Positions 51,561-60,198 of a stretch of DNA of 64,000 bases are shown here, piece after piece. The first letter of the stretch is position 1. The number at the start of each line of letters is the position of its first letter. Made by a program: the position numbers and the translations under genes. This DNA is from Bdellovibrio bacteriovorus. GTDB lineage: Bacteria; Bdellovibrionota; Bdellovibrionia; Bdellovibrionales; Bdellovibrionaceae. The notes under the pieces are model-generated. The model saw only the letters and a program-made list of their open reading frames with translations. It was not told where the DNA came from and made no database searches. The DNA lies in contig NZ_LUKF01000019.1 in assembly GCF_001592755.1 (NCBI RefSeq), positions 62,001-126,000 on the forward strand, written 5' to 3'.

Positions 51561-51941
51561 ATGAACCGCAAGGTCCTTTTCATCATCCTTCTTCTGACAT
51601 CATTTGCGCAGGCTCAAGAAAGTTCTGTGTACACCTGTCGTTTTGAGAATGATCCGCACGGATTTTCGTCAGTGCGCATGAAAAAATATTTTGATGAACA
51701 AGCGAATATGGAATTAGGAAAAGTGGACCTGATTCAAAACTTTATGGTGGTTGAAAGCACGGCTACTAAAGTGTATCAAATCCCCTTATTAGATAATCAA
51801 AGCTTCGTGCAACTGTGGAATTCGGCAAACTTAAGAGTTGACGCGCAACTCCTCTACTCTCAAGGAAGTAAAGAGTTTCGCGCCAACTACGTTAAAAATT
51901 CTGAAAAACAGAAACTTATCTGCGTAGAACTGCGCAATTAA
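51561..51941 (+). CDS. small secreted protein of unknown function
   Basis: 126-residue protein with a signal peptide (MNRKVLFIILLLTSFAQA). The mature part has two cysteines, one near each end (VYTCRFEN and KLICVELRN), and one predicted strand-rich region QVYQIPLLDN-like. No family recognised. There is no clear Shine-Dalgarno sequence at the ATG. The stop overlaps the convergent rnk stop by four bases. Confidence 0.6.
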   Translation: MNRKVLFIILLLTSFAQAQESSVYTCRFENDPHGFSSVRMKKYFDEQANMELGKVDLIQNFMVVESTATKVYQIPLLDNQSFVQLWNSANLRVDAQLLYSQGSKEFRANYVKNSEKQKLICVELRN

Positions 51942-52342
51942 AGGTCCCAACGACCTTCAGCTTCCGGTTGAAATTCAACACTACGTACAGAAAGTTTTTT
52001 CACCGAACCATTGGGCATTTTCCAATCAATAGACTGGCCCTCAGTTAATCCCAACAATGCCATGCCAACAGGAGCCAAAATAGAAATACGCCCCTCCTCT
52101 AGCTTTGCATCTTGCGGATACACCAAAGTCATTTGGCTTTCCTGCCCGGTGGCTTCATCCAAAAACTGCACACGCGAATTCATCGTCACGACATTGCGAG
52201 GAATTTCGGTTTGCGCAATAACGTGAGCCCGTCCAAGTTCTTCTTCCAAAGCCTCGGCCCAAGGACCTTCCACTTGCGACAGCAAAGCCATTAAACGGTG
52301 ATGGTCCTGATCCGTAATAAAAATGCGAGGTTGTGTGCTCAT
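51938..52342 (-). CDS. rnk: GreA/GreB-like C-terminal domain protein (Rnk)
   Basis: 134-residue protein: an N-terminal short coiled coil (about 10-45) and a C-terminal FKBP-like domain shared with GreA/GreB (about 50-134, ISILAPVGMALLGLTEGQSIDW). Rnk binds RNA polymerase through the secondary channel region in E. coli, but lacks the long acidic coiled coil of GreA. In other species it affects nucleoside diphosphate kinase levels. AGGAGG lies eight bases before the ATG. It ends convergent with the secreted protein gene. A run of three hairpins separates it from phnD. Confidence 0.85.
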   Translation of the reverse strand: MSTQPRIFITDQDHHRLMALLSQVEGPWAEALEEELGRAHVIAQTEIPRNVVTMNSRVQFLDEATGQESQMTLVYPQDAKLEEGRISILAPVGMALLGLTEGQSIDWKMPNGSVKKLSVRSVEFQPEAEGRWDL

Positions 52343-52479
52343 GCTTCCTCCTGAAAAGGTAAGAGTTAATTAGTTCATTGAATTTTTAAAATGAGAATGG
52401 AACGAAAAAAGAAACTAAACGGCCATCAGCAGAAATTTTCTGCTGCAACAAAATCTAAGAATGAGATTTTTGAAAGAAA

Positions 52480-52503
52480 GGCGCATAACGGGCATTATAC
52501 GCC
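52480..52503 (-). terminator. intrinsic terminator after the PhnD-type gene
   Basis: On the minus strand GGCGTATAA (52503-52495) pairs with TTATGCGCC (52488-52480), with one mismatch, followed by TTTCTTTC. It lies seven bases after the phnD stop. Two more hairpins (52449-52472 and 52427-52445) follow before rnk. Confidence 0.6.
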
Positions 52504-52510
52504 AATTATT

Positions 52511-53404
52511 TTATTTAACAAGGTCTTGAACATTCTTCCCTATATCTAAAAGAATCTGGCGGACATGATCGTAATCTTTATCCGTACAATCTTTGAAATT
52601 CGTCAAATGATACAGATTTTTTAACGCTTTGGCCCCTTCGGGAGTGGAAGAAAAGCTCTTCATAGCTTCGACAATCTTTTTACGCATCTCCTCTGGAAAG
52701 TCTTTTCTAAAAACAACGGGGTCACTGGGGACCGAATCCGTTTTTTCTAAAATGCGCACTTTTTCATAAATATCGGGAAATTGGGAAATCACCAGACGGC
52801 GGGCATCTTGCGGTACGCCATCTTCAGCAGGCGTATGATAAGTCGCACCTGCGTCGACACGGCCCTGATAAACCATAGTTACAACACTGTCATGTTTCCC
52901 CGCGAAAACAATTTCGCCCAAACGGACATTCGCATCTTTAAGTCGCTTGGCTGGCAAAACATAACCCGAAGTGGATGCTGGATCGACGAACGCGAACTTT
53001 TTTCCATTTAGATCTGAAAGCGAGCGGATTTTGGGATTCTTCGTGATGATTTGTCCCCAGTATTCCGAACGACCTCGATTCACTCCCATCAAAAATGCTT
53101 CTGCTTTGTACTTTTCGTGCGCCAGAATGTAGCCAAAAGGATTCATAATTGCGACGTCGACACGTTGCGATCCCAATCCTTCTACCACCGCAATAAAATT
53201 CACCGGCACTTGCATCTTGATGTGGATACCCGTCTGTTGCTGAATCCAACGCTCTAAAAGTTTCCCATTTTCAGAAAGGACTATGGCGTCTTGCCCCGGA
53301 ACAAGAGCAAATTGCACAGGATGATTCTTAGATCCCAAGTCTTCACGCGCAGTGCAAGAAAGTAAAAAGAATGAGAGGATGAGGGCGAAGATATTCTTCA
53401 ACAC
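52511..53404 (-). CDS. PhnD-like periplasmic binding lipoprotein
   Basis: 297-residue substrate-binding lipoprotein of the phosphate/phosphonate PhnD type. A GTG start (after GGAGAAAG) leads a signal with lipobox LLSC (Cys17). The mature part has VQFALVPGQDAI, then VNFIAVVEGLGSQRVDVAIMNPFGY (split about 62-86) and FAFVDPASTSGYVLPAKRL (about 138-156), the family's ligand-gripping loop. No phnC or phnE genes follow. It is divergent from an HPt-hybrid kinase operon, so it may deliver its ligand to that periplasmic sensor. Ligand unknown (phosphite, phosphonate or other anion). Confidence 0.85.
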   Translation of the reverse strand: MLKNIFALILSFFLLSCTAREDLGSKNHPVQFALVPGQDAIVLSENGKLLERWIQQQTGIHIKMQVPVNFIAVVEGLGSQRVDVAIMNPFGYILAHEKYKAEAFLMGVNRGRSEYWGQIITKNPKIRSLSDLNGKKFAFVDPASTSGYVLPAKRLKDANVRLGEIVFAGKHDSVVTMVYQGRVDAGATYHTPAEDGVPQDARRLVISQFPDIYEKVRILEKTDSVPSDPVVFRKDFPEEMRKKIVEAMKSFSSTPEGAKALKNLYHLTNFKDCTDKDYDHVRQILLDIGKNVQDLVK

Positions 53405-53527
53405 AAGCTTTCTCCGTGAGGATTTCCAACGAAATTCCTCTCGTTATTAAATGTATGCAATAAACACTATTCTAAACTAAAATGCATTGTAAAGCAGAGT
53501 TCATTTCGGGATAAGGAGTGCATGGAA

Positions 53528-53833
53528 ATGTCTAAAGTAACTGTCGAAATCGATGCCGATCTACAAGATCTCATCCCACAGTTTGTCGAGAATCGCAAAA
53601 AAGATATTGAGACTCTCGAGCAGCTTGTGGAAAAAAATGATCTTGTGACTATCGCTCAGCTTGCACACAAAATTAAAGGTGCAGCCGCGGGATATGGTTT
53701 CAATGAATTGAGCGAGCTTGCCGCACAAATGGAAAAAGCCGCTAAAGCCAATGACAGCACTCCACTTAAAGACCTCGTTAAAAAAATGAGAATTCATTTC
53801 CTAAACATCGAAATTCGCTACGTCACGATGTAG
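53528..53833 (+). CDS. histidine phosphotransfer (HPt) protein
   Basis: 101-residue four-helix HPt domain that relays phosphate from a hybrid kinase's receiver to a response regulator. The phospho-accepting His is in IAQLAHKIKGAAAGYGF (His47 when counted from ATG 53528; H49 from ATG 53522), with the family Gly/Ala next to it. AAGGAG lies three bases before the first ATG and nine before the second, so 53528 is preferred. It heads an operon of HPt, hybrid kinase and response regulator. Confidence 0.9.
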   Translation: MSKVTVEIDADLQDLIPQFVENRKKDIETLEQLVEKNDLVTIAQLAHKIKGAAAGYGFNELSELAAQMEKAAKANDSTPLKDLVKKMRIHFLNIEIRYVTM

Positions 53834-53838
53834 GGTTC

Positions 53839-56800
53839 ATGACTCACAGAACGCGCCTTTTTCTTTTCACGACCGCTCTCGTTCTGGGTACTTTACTCAT
53901 CGCGGGAAGCATCGGATATAAGGTGGGCGCTTCGGCCCTCATGCAATCGAGTGTCGATAAGTTAATTCAGGCTCGCATAGCCAAAACAAAAGAACTTACG
54001 CAAGACTTTCAGCATCTCAACAATATGCTGATGGTGATGGCCGAAACGCGACGTCTGCAAAACTTTTTGCAACAATCACCGGCGGACCAAGAAGAAATCC
54101 GTCGGTATTTGCAACGCTCCGGAAGTGAAAGTGGCTGGCGTCCTTTAATCGCTCGCCAATACGAATCTCCTCAAACAGGGGATATTCTTAAGTCCCTTTC
54201 ACAAATGTCGCCTTCCAGTGTTTTTCTTCAGGCGCAGTTTCTTCAAGACGCGCTTCGAGAGAATAAAAATCCACGCGAAGTGGTAGAGCCGTCCCAAGCA
54301 CCGAAGCTTTCGTATTTTAAAAACCACGCAGTCATTCATAATTTCATCTTAAATCAACTGGAGCGGAATCATTTAAGTGACATTCTTCTTATTGATAACG
54401 ATGGAAACGTCGTTTACACCACCAATAAAAAGCTTAATTTAGGTGCGAATTTATTGACTGGAAGTTTTGCTAATACACGCCTATCGCAAGTTTACAAATG
54501 GTCCACAGAAGCACCCAACGCAACGACGAAGTTTTTTGATTTTTCAACTTTGGCGCATTTTTGGCCTGAAAACGTCGCGTTCCTTGCGGCGCCTATTTAC
54601 TCTACTACAAACAACAAGCATCTTGGCGCCTTGGTGTTTCAGATTCCGGTAAAAAGAATTGATGAAATCCTTTCCAACAATCATGATTGGAAGTCTTTAG
54701 GTCTTGGAGCTTCCGGGGAAGTTGTCGCCTACGGCCCTGAAGGTCTTATGCGCAATACATCTCGGTTTTTTTTTGAGAATCCGAACAAGCTGATCGAAGA
54801 TCTTCAAAAACGCCATCCTTCTACCAATGAAGGCGAACTGATTCTTCGCTCGCAGTCGACTTCTATGATTGTGGGACTACCGCAAACTTTACTTAAAGAA
54901 TACTTGGAAATGTCCGAACTCGTGGACCAGGCCGATGACTATGCTGGACATCGTTCTTTAAAATCTATAGGCAAAGTTATTCTTCCGGGTGAAACAACCT
55001 GGATTCTGATGGCAAAAATGGGAATGCAAGATGCCGTGGGCCCTTTAAAAGACCACTTAGGTTCATTGGCTTTGGCATTGTTGTTAATCGTTATAGCTTC
55101 TTTCGCCGCGGCCTACTGGGTTTCTTTAAATCTTTTCCATCCTCTTAAAAAGCTTTCTTACGCTCTTCACCGCTTACGTTCTCACTCATTTGAAAAACTC
55201 TCCGTCCCGCGCAAAGGCGAATTCAAAGGAGTCTTTGAATCTTTCAACGAAGTTTCTGAACATTACAACAGCATTAAGTCGCAAAAAGATTTTTTGGAGA
55301 ATGTTTTTTATTCTCTTCATGAAACATTTTTTATTCTTGAATATTCTGCACCTATTGAAGAGGTTCCCTCACAGCTGACGATTCAGACTTCCAACCCCGC
55401 CGCCGCGGAAGTCTTAGGCGTACCTTCTGCAACACTCAGAGGAACGGATTTACGAAATTGGATTGAGATGGATTATTCGGCCCTTGATAACAAAATCAAG
55501 GAGAGTGCTGACGATGCAGAAATCACTGTTGAAGGATCTCTAAAGCATACTTCGGGTAAGGAAATACCGATTGAGATTTCCTGGTCCCGAGTCAGAGGAG
55601 GCGGCAGCGATAAGATTCTTTTAATTGCGGCTGGTCGAGATATCAGCTGGAAGAAAGAAATCGGCAAAGAGCTTAAGCTCAAAGAAGATCTTTTGAAAGA
55701 GTCCCAATCCCTTTCAAAGACAGGTTCTTTCCGTTGGGAGATTAAAACCGGCGCTTGCGTCTGGTCCGAAGAAGAATACAACCTCCTTGGATTCCAAGCT
55801 GATAAAGTCCGTCCCACTTACAATCTTTTCCGTTCCATGATTATCCCGGAAGACCTGGCACTTTTTGATAATGCTTTAAAATCTTCGCGCGAAAGCATGC
55901 AACCGTTTGACGTCGACCTGCGCGTTAAGAAAAACGGAACCAATGAAATGATTTGGGTCCGCTGCCGGGGCCGCACGGAATATGATCAATATGGAAATCC
56001 TATTTACGTCTATGGCACAACTCAAGACATCACGGAACTTCGCCGAGTCGAGCAATCTTTAATTGCCGCTAAGAACGAAGCTTTAAAATCCTCTCAGGCG
56101 AAATCTGAGTTCTTGGCTCATATGAGTCATGAAATTCGCACTCCTATGAATGCCATCATGGGAATGGCCGATCTGCTTCAAGAGACCAAACTTGATGCCG
56201 ATCAAAAGTATTACGTTAAAATTTTCGTGAAGGCGGGCGAAGTCTTGATGGCACTCATCAATGACATCCTAGATCTTTCGAAAATCGAAGCGGGTGAAGT
56301 CTCGATCGAGAATATTCCTTTTGATCTGAATAAACTGATGGTTGATGTGGAAGATATGATGAAGCCCCGAGCTTTGGAAAAAGCTCTGAGCTATTCCTTC
56401 GAAATTTCTCCGGGTATTTCGCCTTACGTGATGGGAGATCCCAACAAGCTTCGTCAAGTTTTGATCAATCTCGTTGGAAACTCATTAAAGTTCACTCAAC
56501 ACGGTCACATCCGAGTTTCCGTGGCAAAGAATCCTTCTAAAAAGGACACAGTACTTTTCAGTATCAGTGACTCCGGAGTCGGCATCCCCGCCTCGAAGCA
56601 GCATTTAATATTCCAAAAATTCTCTCAAGCCGACAGTTCGGTCACTCGCAAATATGGCGGAACAGGCCTGGGACTTGCGATTTCAAAAAGCTTGATTGAA
56701 CTTATGGGCGGAAAAATTTGGTTTAAGAGCCGTGAAGGCAGTGGAACGACGTTCTTCTTTACCGTCCCCTACCGCGAGCAGGTTTACAATCCAGTGACAC

Positions 56801-57240
56801 ACCAGCCCCTGCCTCTGCAGGGTGGCGAGCTGGACTTTGCCACTCCGAAGCAGCGTGACCCTAATAAGAAAATTAAAATTCTGGTTGCGGATGATACTGA
56901 AGACAACCGCACTCTTTTTACGCACTATCTTAAAAACGGACCGTATGAAATTATTGAAGCCGAGAATGGACTTGAGGCCATAGATAAGATAAAGTCAGGA
57001 CAGTTTGATATTGTCTTTATGGACGTGCAAATGCCTGAGCTTGATGGTTATGCGGCCACTGATGAAATCCGCAAATGGGAAAACGAGAATCACAAAACTC
57101 ACACTCCTATCATTGCCTTAACAGCGCATGCACTTTCAGAGGACAGACAAAAGTCTTTACGAGCGGGTTGCGATGACCACATTGCAAAGCCCTTTAAAAA
57201 AGACACGTTGGTCGGTGTGATTAACAAATATTCTCTGTAA
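53839..57240 (+). CDS. membrane hybrid histidine kinase with periplasmic sensor, two PAS domains and receiver
   Basis: 1133-residue sensor kinase. Membrane helix 1 is at about 6-27 and helix 2 at about 408-430, and between them lies a 380-residue periplasmic dCACHE-like region (contains DNDGNVVYTTNKK). HAMP-like sequence (LNLFHPLKKLSYALHRL) follows at about 430-445. Two PAS domains come next (about 485-610, 625-735), the second ending in VYGTTQDITE. HisKA has H764 in HMSHEIRTPMNA, and the ATPase has INLVGNSLKFTQ and GGTGLGLAISKSL. The C-terminal receiver has D1062 in FMDVQMPELDGY. It starts five bases after the HPt stop. The ligand is unknown; dCACHE domains often bind amino acids or small carboxylates. 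Confidence 0.92.
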   Translation: MTHRTRLFLFTTALVLGTLLIAGSIGYKVGASALMQSSVDKLIQARIAKTKELTQDFQHLNNMLMVMAETRRLQNFLQQSPADQEEIRRYLQRSGSESGWRPLIARQYESPQTGDILKSLSQMSPSSVFLQAQFLQDALRENKNPREVVEPSQAPKLSYFKNHAVIHNFILNQLERNHLSDILLIDNDGNVVYTTNKKLNLGANLLTGSFANTRLSQVYKWSTEAPNATTKFFDFSTLAHFWPENVAFLAAPIYSTTNNKHLGALVFQIPVKRIDEILSNNHDWKSLGLGASGEVVAYGPEGLMRNTSRFFFENPNKLIEDLQKRHPSTNEGELILRSQSTSMIVGLPQTLLKEYLEMSELVDQADDYAGHRSLKSIGKVILPGETTWILMAKMGMQDAVGPLKDHLGSLALALLLIVIASFAAAYWVSLNLFHPLKKLSYALHRLRSHSFEKLSVPRKGEFKGVFESFNEVSEHYNSIKSQKDFLENVFYSLHETFFILEYSAPIEEVPSQLTIQTSNPAAAEVLGVPSATLRGTDLRNWIEMDYSALDNKIKESADDAEITVEGSLKHTSGKEIPIEISWSRVRGGGSDKILLIAAGRDISWKKEIGKELKLKEDLLKESQSLSKTGSFRWEIKTGACVWSEEEYNLLGFQADKVRPTYNLFRSMIIPEDLALFDNALKSSRESMQPFDVDLRVKKNGTNEMIWVRCRGRTEYDQYGNPIYVYGTTQDITELRRVEQSLIAAKNEALKSSQAKSEFLAHMSHEIRTPMNAIMGMADLLQETKLDADQKYYVKIFVKAGEVLMALINDILDLSKIEAGEVSIENIPFDLNKLMVDVEDMMKPRALEKALSYSFEISPGISPYVMGDPNKLRQVLINLVGNSLKFTQHGHIRVSVAKNPSKKDTVLFSISDSGVGIPASKQHLIFQKFSQADSSVTRKYGGTGLGLAISKSLIELMGGKIWFKSREGSGTTFFFTVPYREQVYNPVTHQPLPLQGGELDFATPKQRDPNKKIKILVADDTEDNRTLFTHYLKNGPYEIIEAENGLEAIDKIKSGQFDIVFMDVQMPELDGYAATDEIRKWENENHKTHTPIIALTAHALSEDRQKSLRAGCDDHIAKPFKKDTLVGVINKYSL

Positions 57241-57251
57241 GGAGATTTCTC

Positions 57252-57749
57252 ATGGGCACTGAAGAAAAAAGCCGTCTATTGATCGTTGAAGACGACTCCG
57301 ATATCCGTGAGTTATTAAAACACTTTCTTAAAGAATTTGTGGACGAGATCGTCGAAGCTGAAAACGGCGCGGCGGCACTTGAACACGTAAAAACACAGGA
57401 ATTCGATACCATTCTTTCTGATATCGAAATGCCCCAAATGAACGGACTTAAGTTTTTGGCTTATGTACGCTCTTTGGGTCAGATGACTCCATTTGTGGTA
57501 CTGACAGCTCATGGAGACCACTCTCGGGCCCTCGAAGCGCTTTCGCTGGGCGCTTTTGACTTCATCACCAAAGATTCAAAAAGAAAATTAGTGATCGAAA
57601 GTGTGTGCGCGGCTTTGAAATTCGGTCGCGAAATGAAGTCTTCCAAAAACGATCCGGTTCGTTCAAATCATTTGCGCAAAGTTTACGCGGATATGTCTAA
57701 ATCATCCGAAATGCGCTTAAGAAAAATCATCGAAGAAATGTCATCTTAG
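57252..57749 (+). CDS. single-receiver response regulator with short C-terminal tail
   Basis: 165-residue receiver protein. The acidic pair is VEDDSD (about 12-17), the phospho-acceptor D57 is in TILSDIEMPQMNGLK, the Thr is in VVLTAHGDH and the Lys in ITKDSKRK. After residue 125 there is a short helical tail (ADMSKSSEMRLRKIIEEM) without a recognisable DNA-binding fold, so the protein is probably an output or phosphate-sink component of the relay encoded just upstream. AAGGAG lies nine bases before the ATG. Its gap to the kinase gene is 11 bases. Confidence 0.9.
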   Translation: MGTEEKSRLLIVEDDSDIRELLKHFLKEFVDEIVEAENGAAALEHVKTQEFDTILSDIEMPQMNGLKFLAYVRSLGQMTPFVVLTAHGDHSRALEALSLGAFDFITKDSKRKLVIESVCAALKFGREMKSSKNDPVRSNHLRKVYADMSKSSEMRLRKIIEEMSS

Positions 57750-57758
57750 GAGTCCCTA

Positions 57759-58166
57759 ATGGTTAAAATGGAAGCCCATTATCAAGGTGAAAAACACTGC
57801 GAACTGACGCATGTTCCTTCGGGAGCGCGTATCGGTACAGACGCACCTAAAGATAATAATGGGAAAGGAGAACTTTTCTCTCCCACAGATCTTTTAGGAG
57901 CCGCAACGGGTTCCTGCATGCTCACAGTCATGGCGATTGCCGCGGATAAAGATGGTGTTGAGCTTAAGGGTTCCCGCGTGACTGTGGAAAAAGAAATGGC
58001 TTTGAACCCTCGTCGTGTGGCTAAGCTGCACATTGTTCTGCATCTTCCACAAAGTGTTCCCCACGATTATCGTAAAAAATTAGAAGACATCGCCTTAAAC
58101 TGCCCGGTGAAATTGAGCTTGCATCCGGATTTGCAAACTCCGATTTTATTCCATTACGACATATAG
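57759..58166 (+). CDS. OsmC/Ohr-family peroxide-reducing protein
   Basis: 135-residue OsmC-type protein that reduces organic peroxides through a Cys pair. The first cysteine is Cys53 in GAATGSCMLTVMA and the second Cys115 in IALNCPVKLS, the expected spacing for the YhfA/OsmC branch. The opening ARIGTDAPKDNNGKGELFSPTDLLGAA (split about 23-49) matches the family. It starts nine bases after the response regulator stop and could be the last gene of that operon. The GGAG site overlaps a weak stem. Confidence 0.88.
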   Translation: MVKMEAHYQGEKHCELTHVPSGARIGTDAPKDNNGKGELFSPTDLLGAATGSCMLTVMAIAADKDGVELKGSRVTVEKEMALNPRRVAKLHIVLHLPQSVPHDYRKKLEDIALNCPVKLSLHPDLQTPILFHYDI

Positions 58167-58167
58167 T

Positions 58168-60198
58168 TTACTTCACCAAAACTTGCACTTTCTGCGCAAG
58201 TTTTTGGTTCTGATAAAGTTCAAAGGTGTGACGTCCCGTTTCGGGCGTCCACAAGATAGACTTATTTCCTGCAACTTTTTTTCCGTTGATTTTCCACTGC
58301 AATCCCGCGGGATGTGGTCCTTCCGCCAATAAAGGCATTTTCTGATGACCGCGGGGAATAGCCGGATCCAGTGCCATGATCATACCGTCTTGAGGATACA
58401 CAATGCGAGCTTGAGGATATTTTTCTGGAGGAGTGATTTCTTTCTGTGCCGATGCAAGAGACAGTTTGGCCGAGGGATAGTTGGCGTCTAAAAACGCCAT
58501 CACCTTTTTCCAGATAGGGGCGGCGCCTGTTACTCCCATCACGTTCCACATGGGATCTCCTGAAAAATTTCCGACCCACACTCCGACAGTGAATCGAGAA
58601 TTAAATCCAACACACCAATTATCGCGCATGTCTTTGCTAGTTCCAGTTTTTACAGAAGCCCCTTGGGTGGATAGCGCTGAATCCAATCCAAATCCAAGAG
58701 CACGATTTTCGCTTTGAGCCAGAATGTAAGCCACATCCTGGGCCGTCTGAGCTTTAAAAACTTGTCGTGCCTTAGGTTCGGGATCGTTGGAAGTAAAACG
58801 AAGATCCGTATAGATGCCATTGTTAGCTAAAGTTCGATAAGCCTGAGTAAGATCTTCAAGCGTGACGTCAGCAACTCCCAAAGCCAATGCAGGACCATAG
58901 TGTTCGGGCTCTTTAAGATTTTTAAATCCTAACATCTGAAGACGAGTCCAAAAACTTTCATCGTTAAGAAGTTTAAATACTTTCACGGCAGGGACATTTA
59001 AAGAGGAAGCCAATGCCGTCTTGACCTGCACCCAACCGTAAAACTGCTTATCGTGATTTTGCGGTTTGTAAATGCCTCTTTCAAAAACGATATCAACGGC
59101 AGAGTCTTCAATCCACGAGTTCGGTGTGAGAATATTGTTTTCAAAGGCGGTCGCGTAAAGAAAAGGTTTGAGCGTAGAACCTGCCTGGCGATATGAGCGA
59201 ACTCCGTCTACAAACTTTTTATCCGAGATACCACTTCCTCCTATATACGCCCAAACATTTCCGGTGGCATTCTCAACCACAAGGACGGCGGCATCGTTCA
59301 CATTCTGCGCTTGTAAATTTTGAATCTGCGACTTCACCACCTCTTGAGTATAAGTCTGGACATCCATGTGGACCGTGGACTTAATTTCTCCGCTGACAAA
59401 GTGGGGACTCAACCGCTGCGCCAAATGCAAAGCCACGTTATGTGTCGAGGACTCCAACGTCTTCTTCGCAAGCTCAGCGATAAAAGCCGGAAACTCAGAA
59501 CATAAAGAAGGCTCTTGCCAGCACGCGCGATTTTTCCAGTCCTTCACTCCGGCATTAGGCGATCGAATTAAAACTGCTAGCGCCACGGCCTCTTTCAATG
59601 TCAGTCCTGAAGGAGACTTATTAAATAAAGCCCAAGAAGAAGAAGTGACACCTTTGTATTCACCCCGGAGCGGAATCAAATTTAAATAACTTTCTAGTAT
59701 TTCTTTTTTGGTCCAAGATTTTTCAAGCCTGTAAGCCGAAAGTATTTGTCTCAGCTTGCCCGTCATTCCGGAATATTGAGCCCGATCTGGAGCGATGAGC
59801 TTTAAAAGCTGCATCGTGATTGTACTTCCTCCTCGAGAAGAATCTTTGAAAGATCTTTGATAAAGGCTGGCCACTAACGAAGTTATTGAGACTCCCGTAT
59901 GCTCATAGAAAAATCGATCTTCCGATTTTAAAACTTCGGAGATTAGAACCGGGGAAATATCCGCTAGAGGCGTCCACTGAAAACTTCGATTGTCTTTGTT
60001 TTTACGCCACTGGTGTAAAAGCTTTCCGTCATGGCTTAAAATGTACAAATCTGAGCTTTGATACTGCGTCTTGACCTGCTCGTAGGAACGCAACTTAGGA
60101 AGGGAGTTATAAAAATAAACTCCACTTCCCAATAATACTAAAGCTGTGAAAAGCGCTCCTCCGGCTAGAAACTTTTTTTTCACTCTTGAACCACCCAT
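58168..60198 (-). CDS. pbpC: penicillin-binding protein 1C
   Basis: 676-residue class A PBP. An N-terminal membrane helix (about 10-30) precedes the GT51 glycosyltransferase domain (SEDRFFYEHTGVS and GGSTITMQLLKL). The transpeptidase domain has SxxK in GSTLKPFLYA (about 342-351) and KTGTSKDMRDNWCVGF. The C-terminal BiPBP_C domain (about 580-676) is typical of PBP1C. It is the classical neighbour of the alpha-2-macroglobulin gene, which precedes it. The ATG at 60198 overlaps that gene by 19 bases; a GTG at 60183 overlaps its stop as GTGA and would also give an acceptable N-terminus. PBP1C together with the macroglobulin is thought to repair wall damage from attacking proteases. Confidence 0.93.
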   Translation of the reverse strand: MGGSRVKKKFLAGGALFTALVLLGSGVYFYNSLPKLRSYEQVKTQYQSSDLYILSHDGKLLHQWRKNKDNRSFQWTPLADISPVLISEVLKSEDRFFYEHTGVSITSLVASLYQRSFKDSSRGGSTITMQLLKLIAPDRAQYSGMTGKLRQILSAYRLEKSWTKKEILESYLNLIPLRGEYKGVTSSSWALFNKSPSGLTLKEAVALAVLIRSPNAGVKDWKNRACWQEPSLCSEFPAFIAELAKKTLESSTHNVALHLAQRLSPHFVSGEIKSTVHMDVQTYTQEVVKSQIQNLQAQNVNDAAVLVVENATGNVWAYIGGSGISDKKFVDGVRSYRQAGSTLKPFLYATAFENNILTPNSWIEDSAVDIVFERGIYKPQNHDKQFYGWVQVKTALASSLNVPAVKVFKLLNDESFWTRLQMLGFKNLKEPEHYGPALALGVADVTLEDLTQAYRTLANNGIYTDLRFTSNDPEPKARQVFKAQTAQDVAYILAQSENRALGFGLDSALSTQGASVKTGTSKDMRDNWCVGFNSRFTVGVWVGNFSGDPMWNVMGVTGAAPIWKKVMAFLDANYPSAKLSLASAQKEITPPEKYPQARIVYPQDGMIMALDPAIPRGHQKMPLLAEGPHPAGLQWKINGKKVAGNKSILWTPETGRHTFELYQNQKLAQKVQVLVK

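Noticed and set aside
57739-57763. TTAGG/CCTAA stem over the OsmC start
   Set aside because: Only five pairs; expected often by chance.
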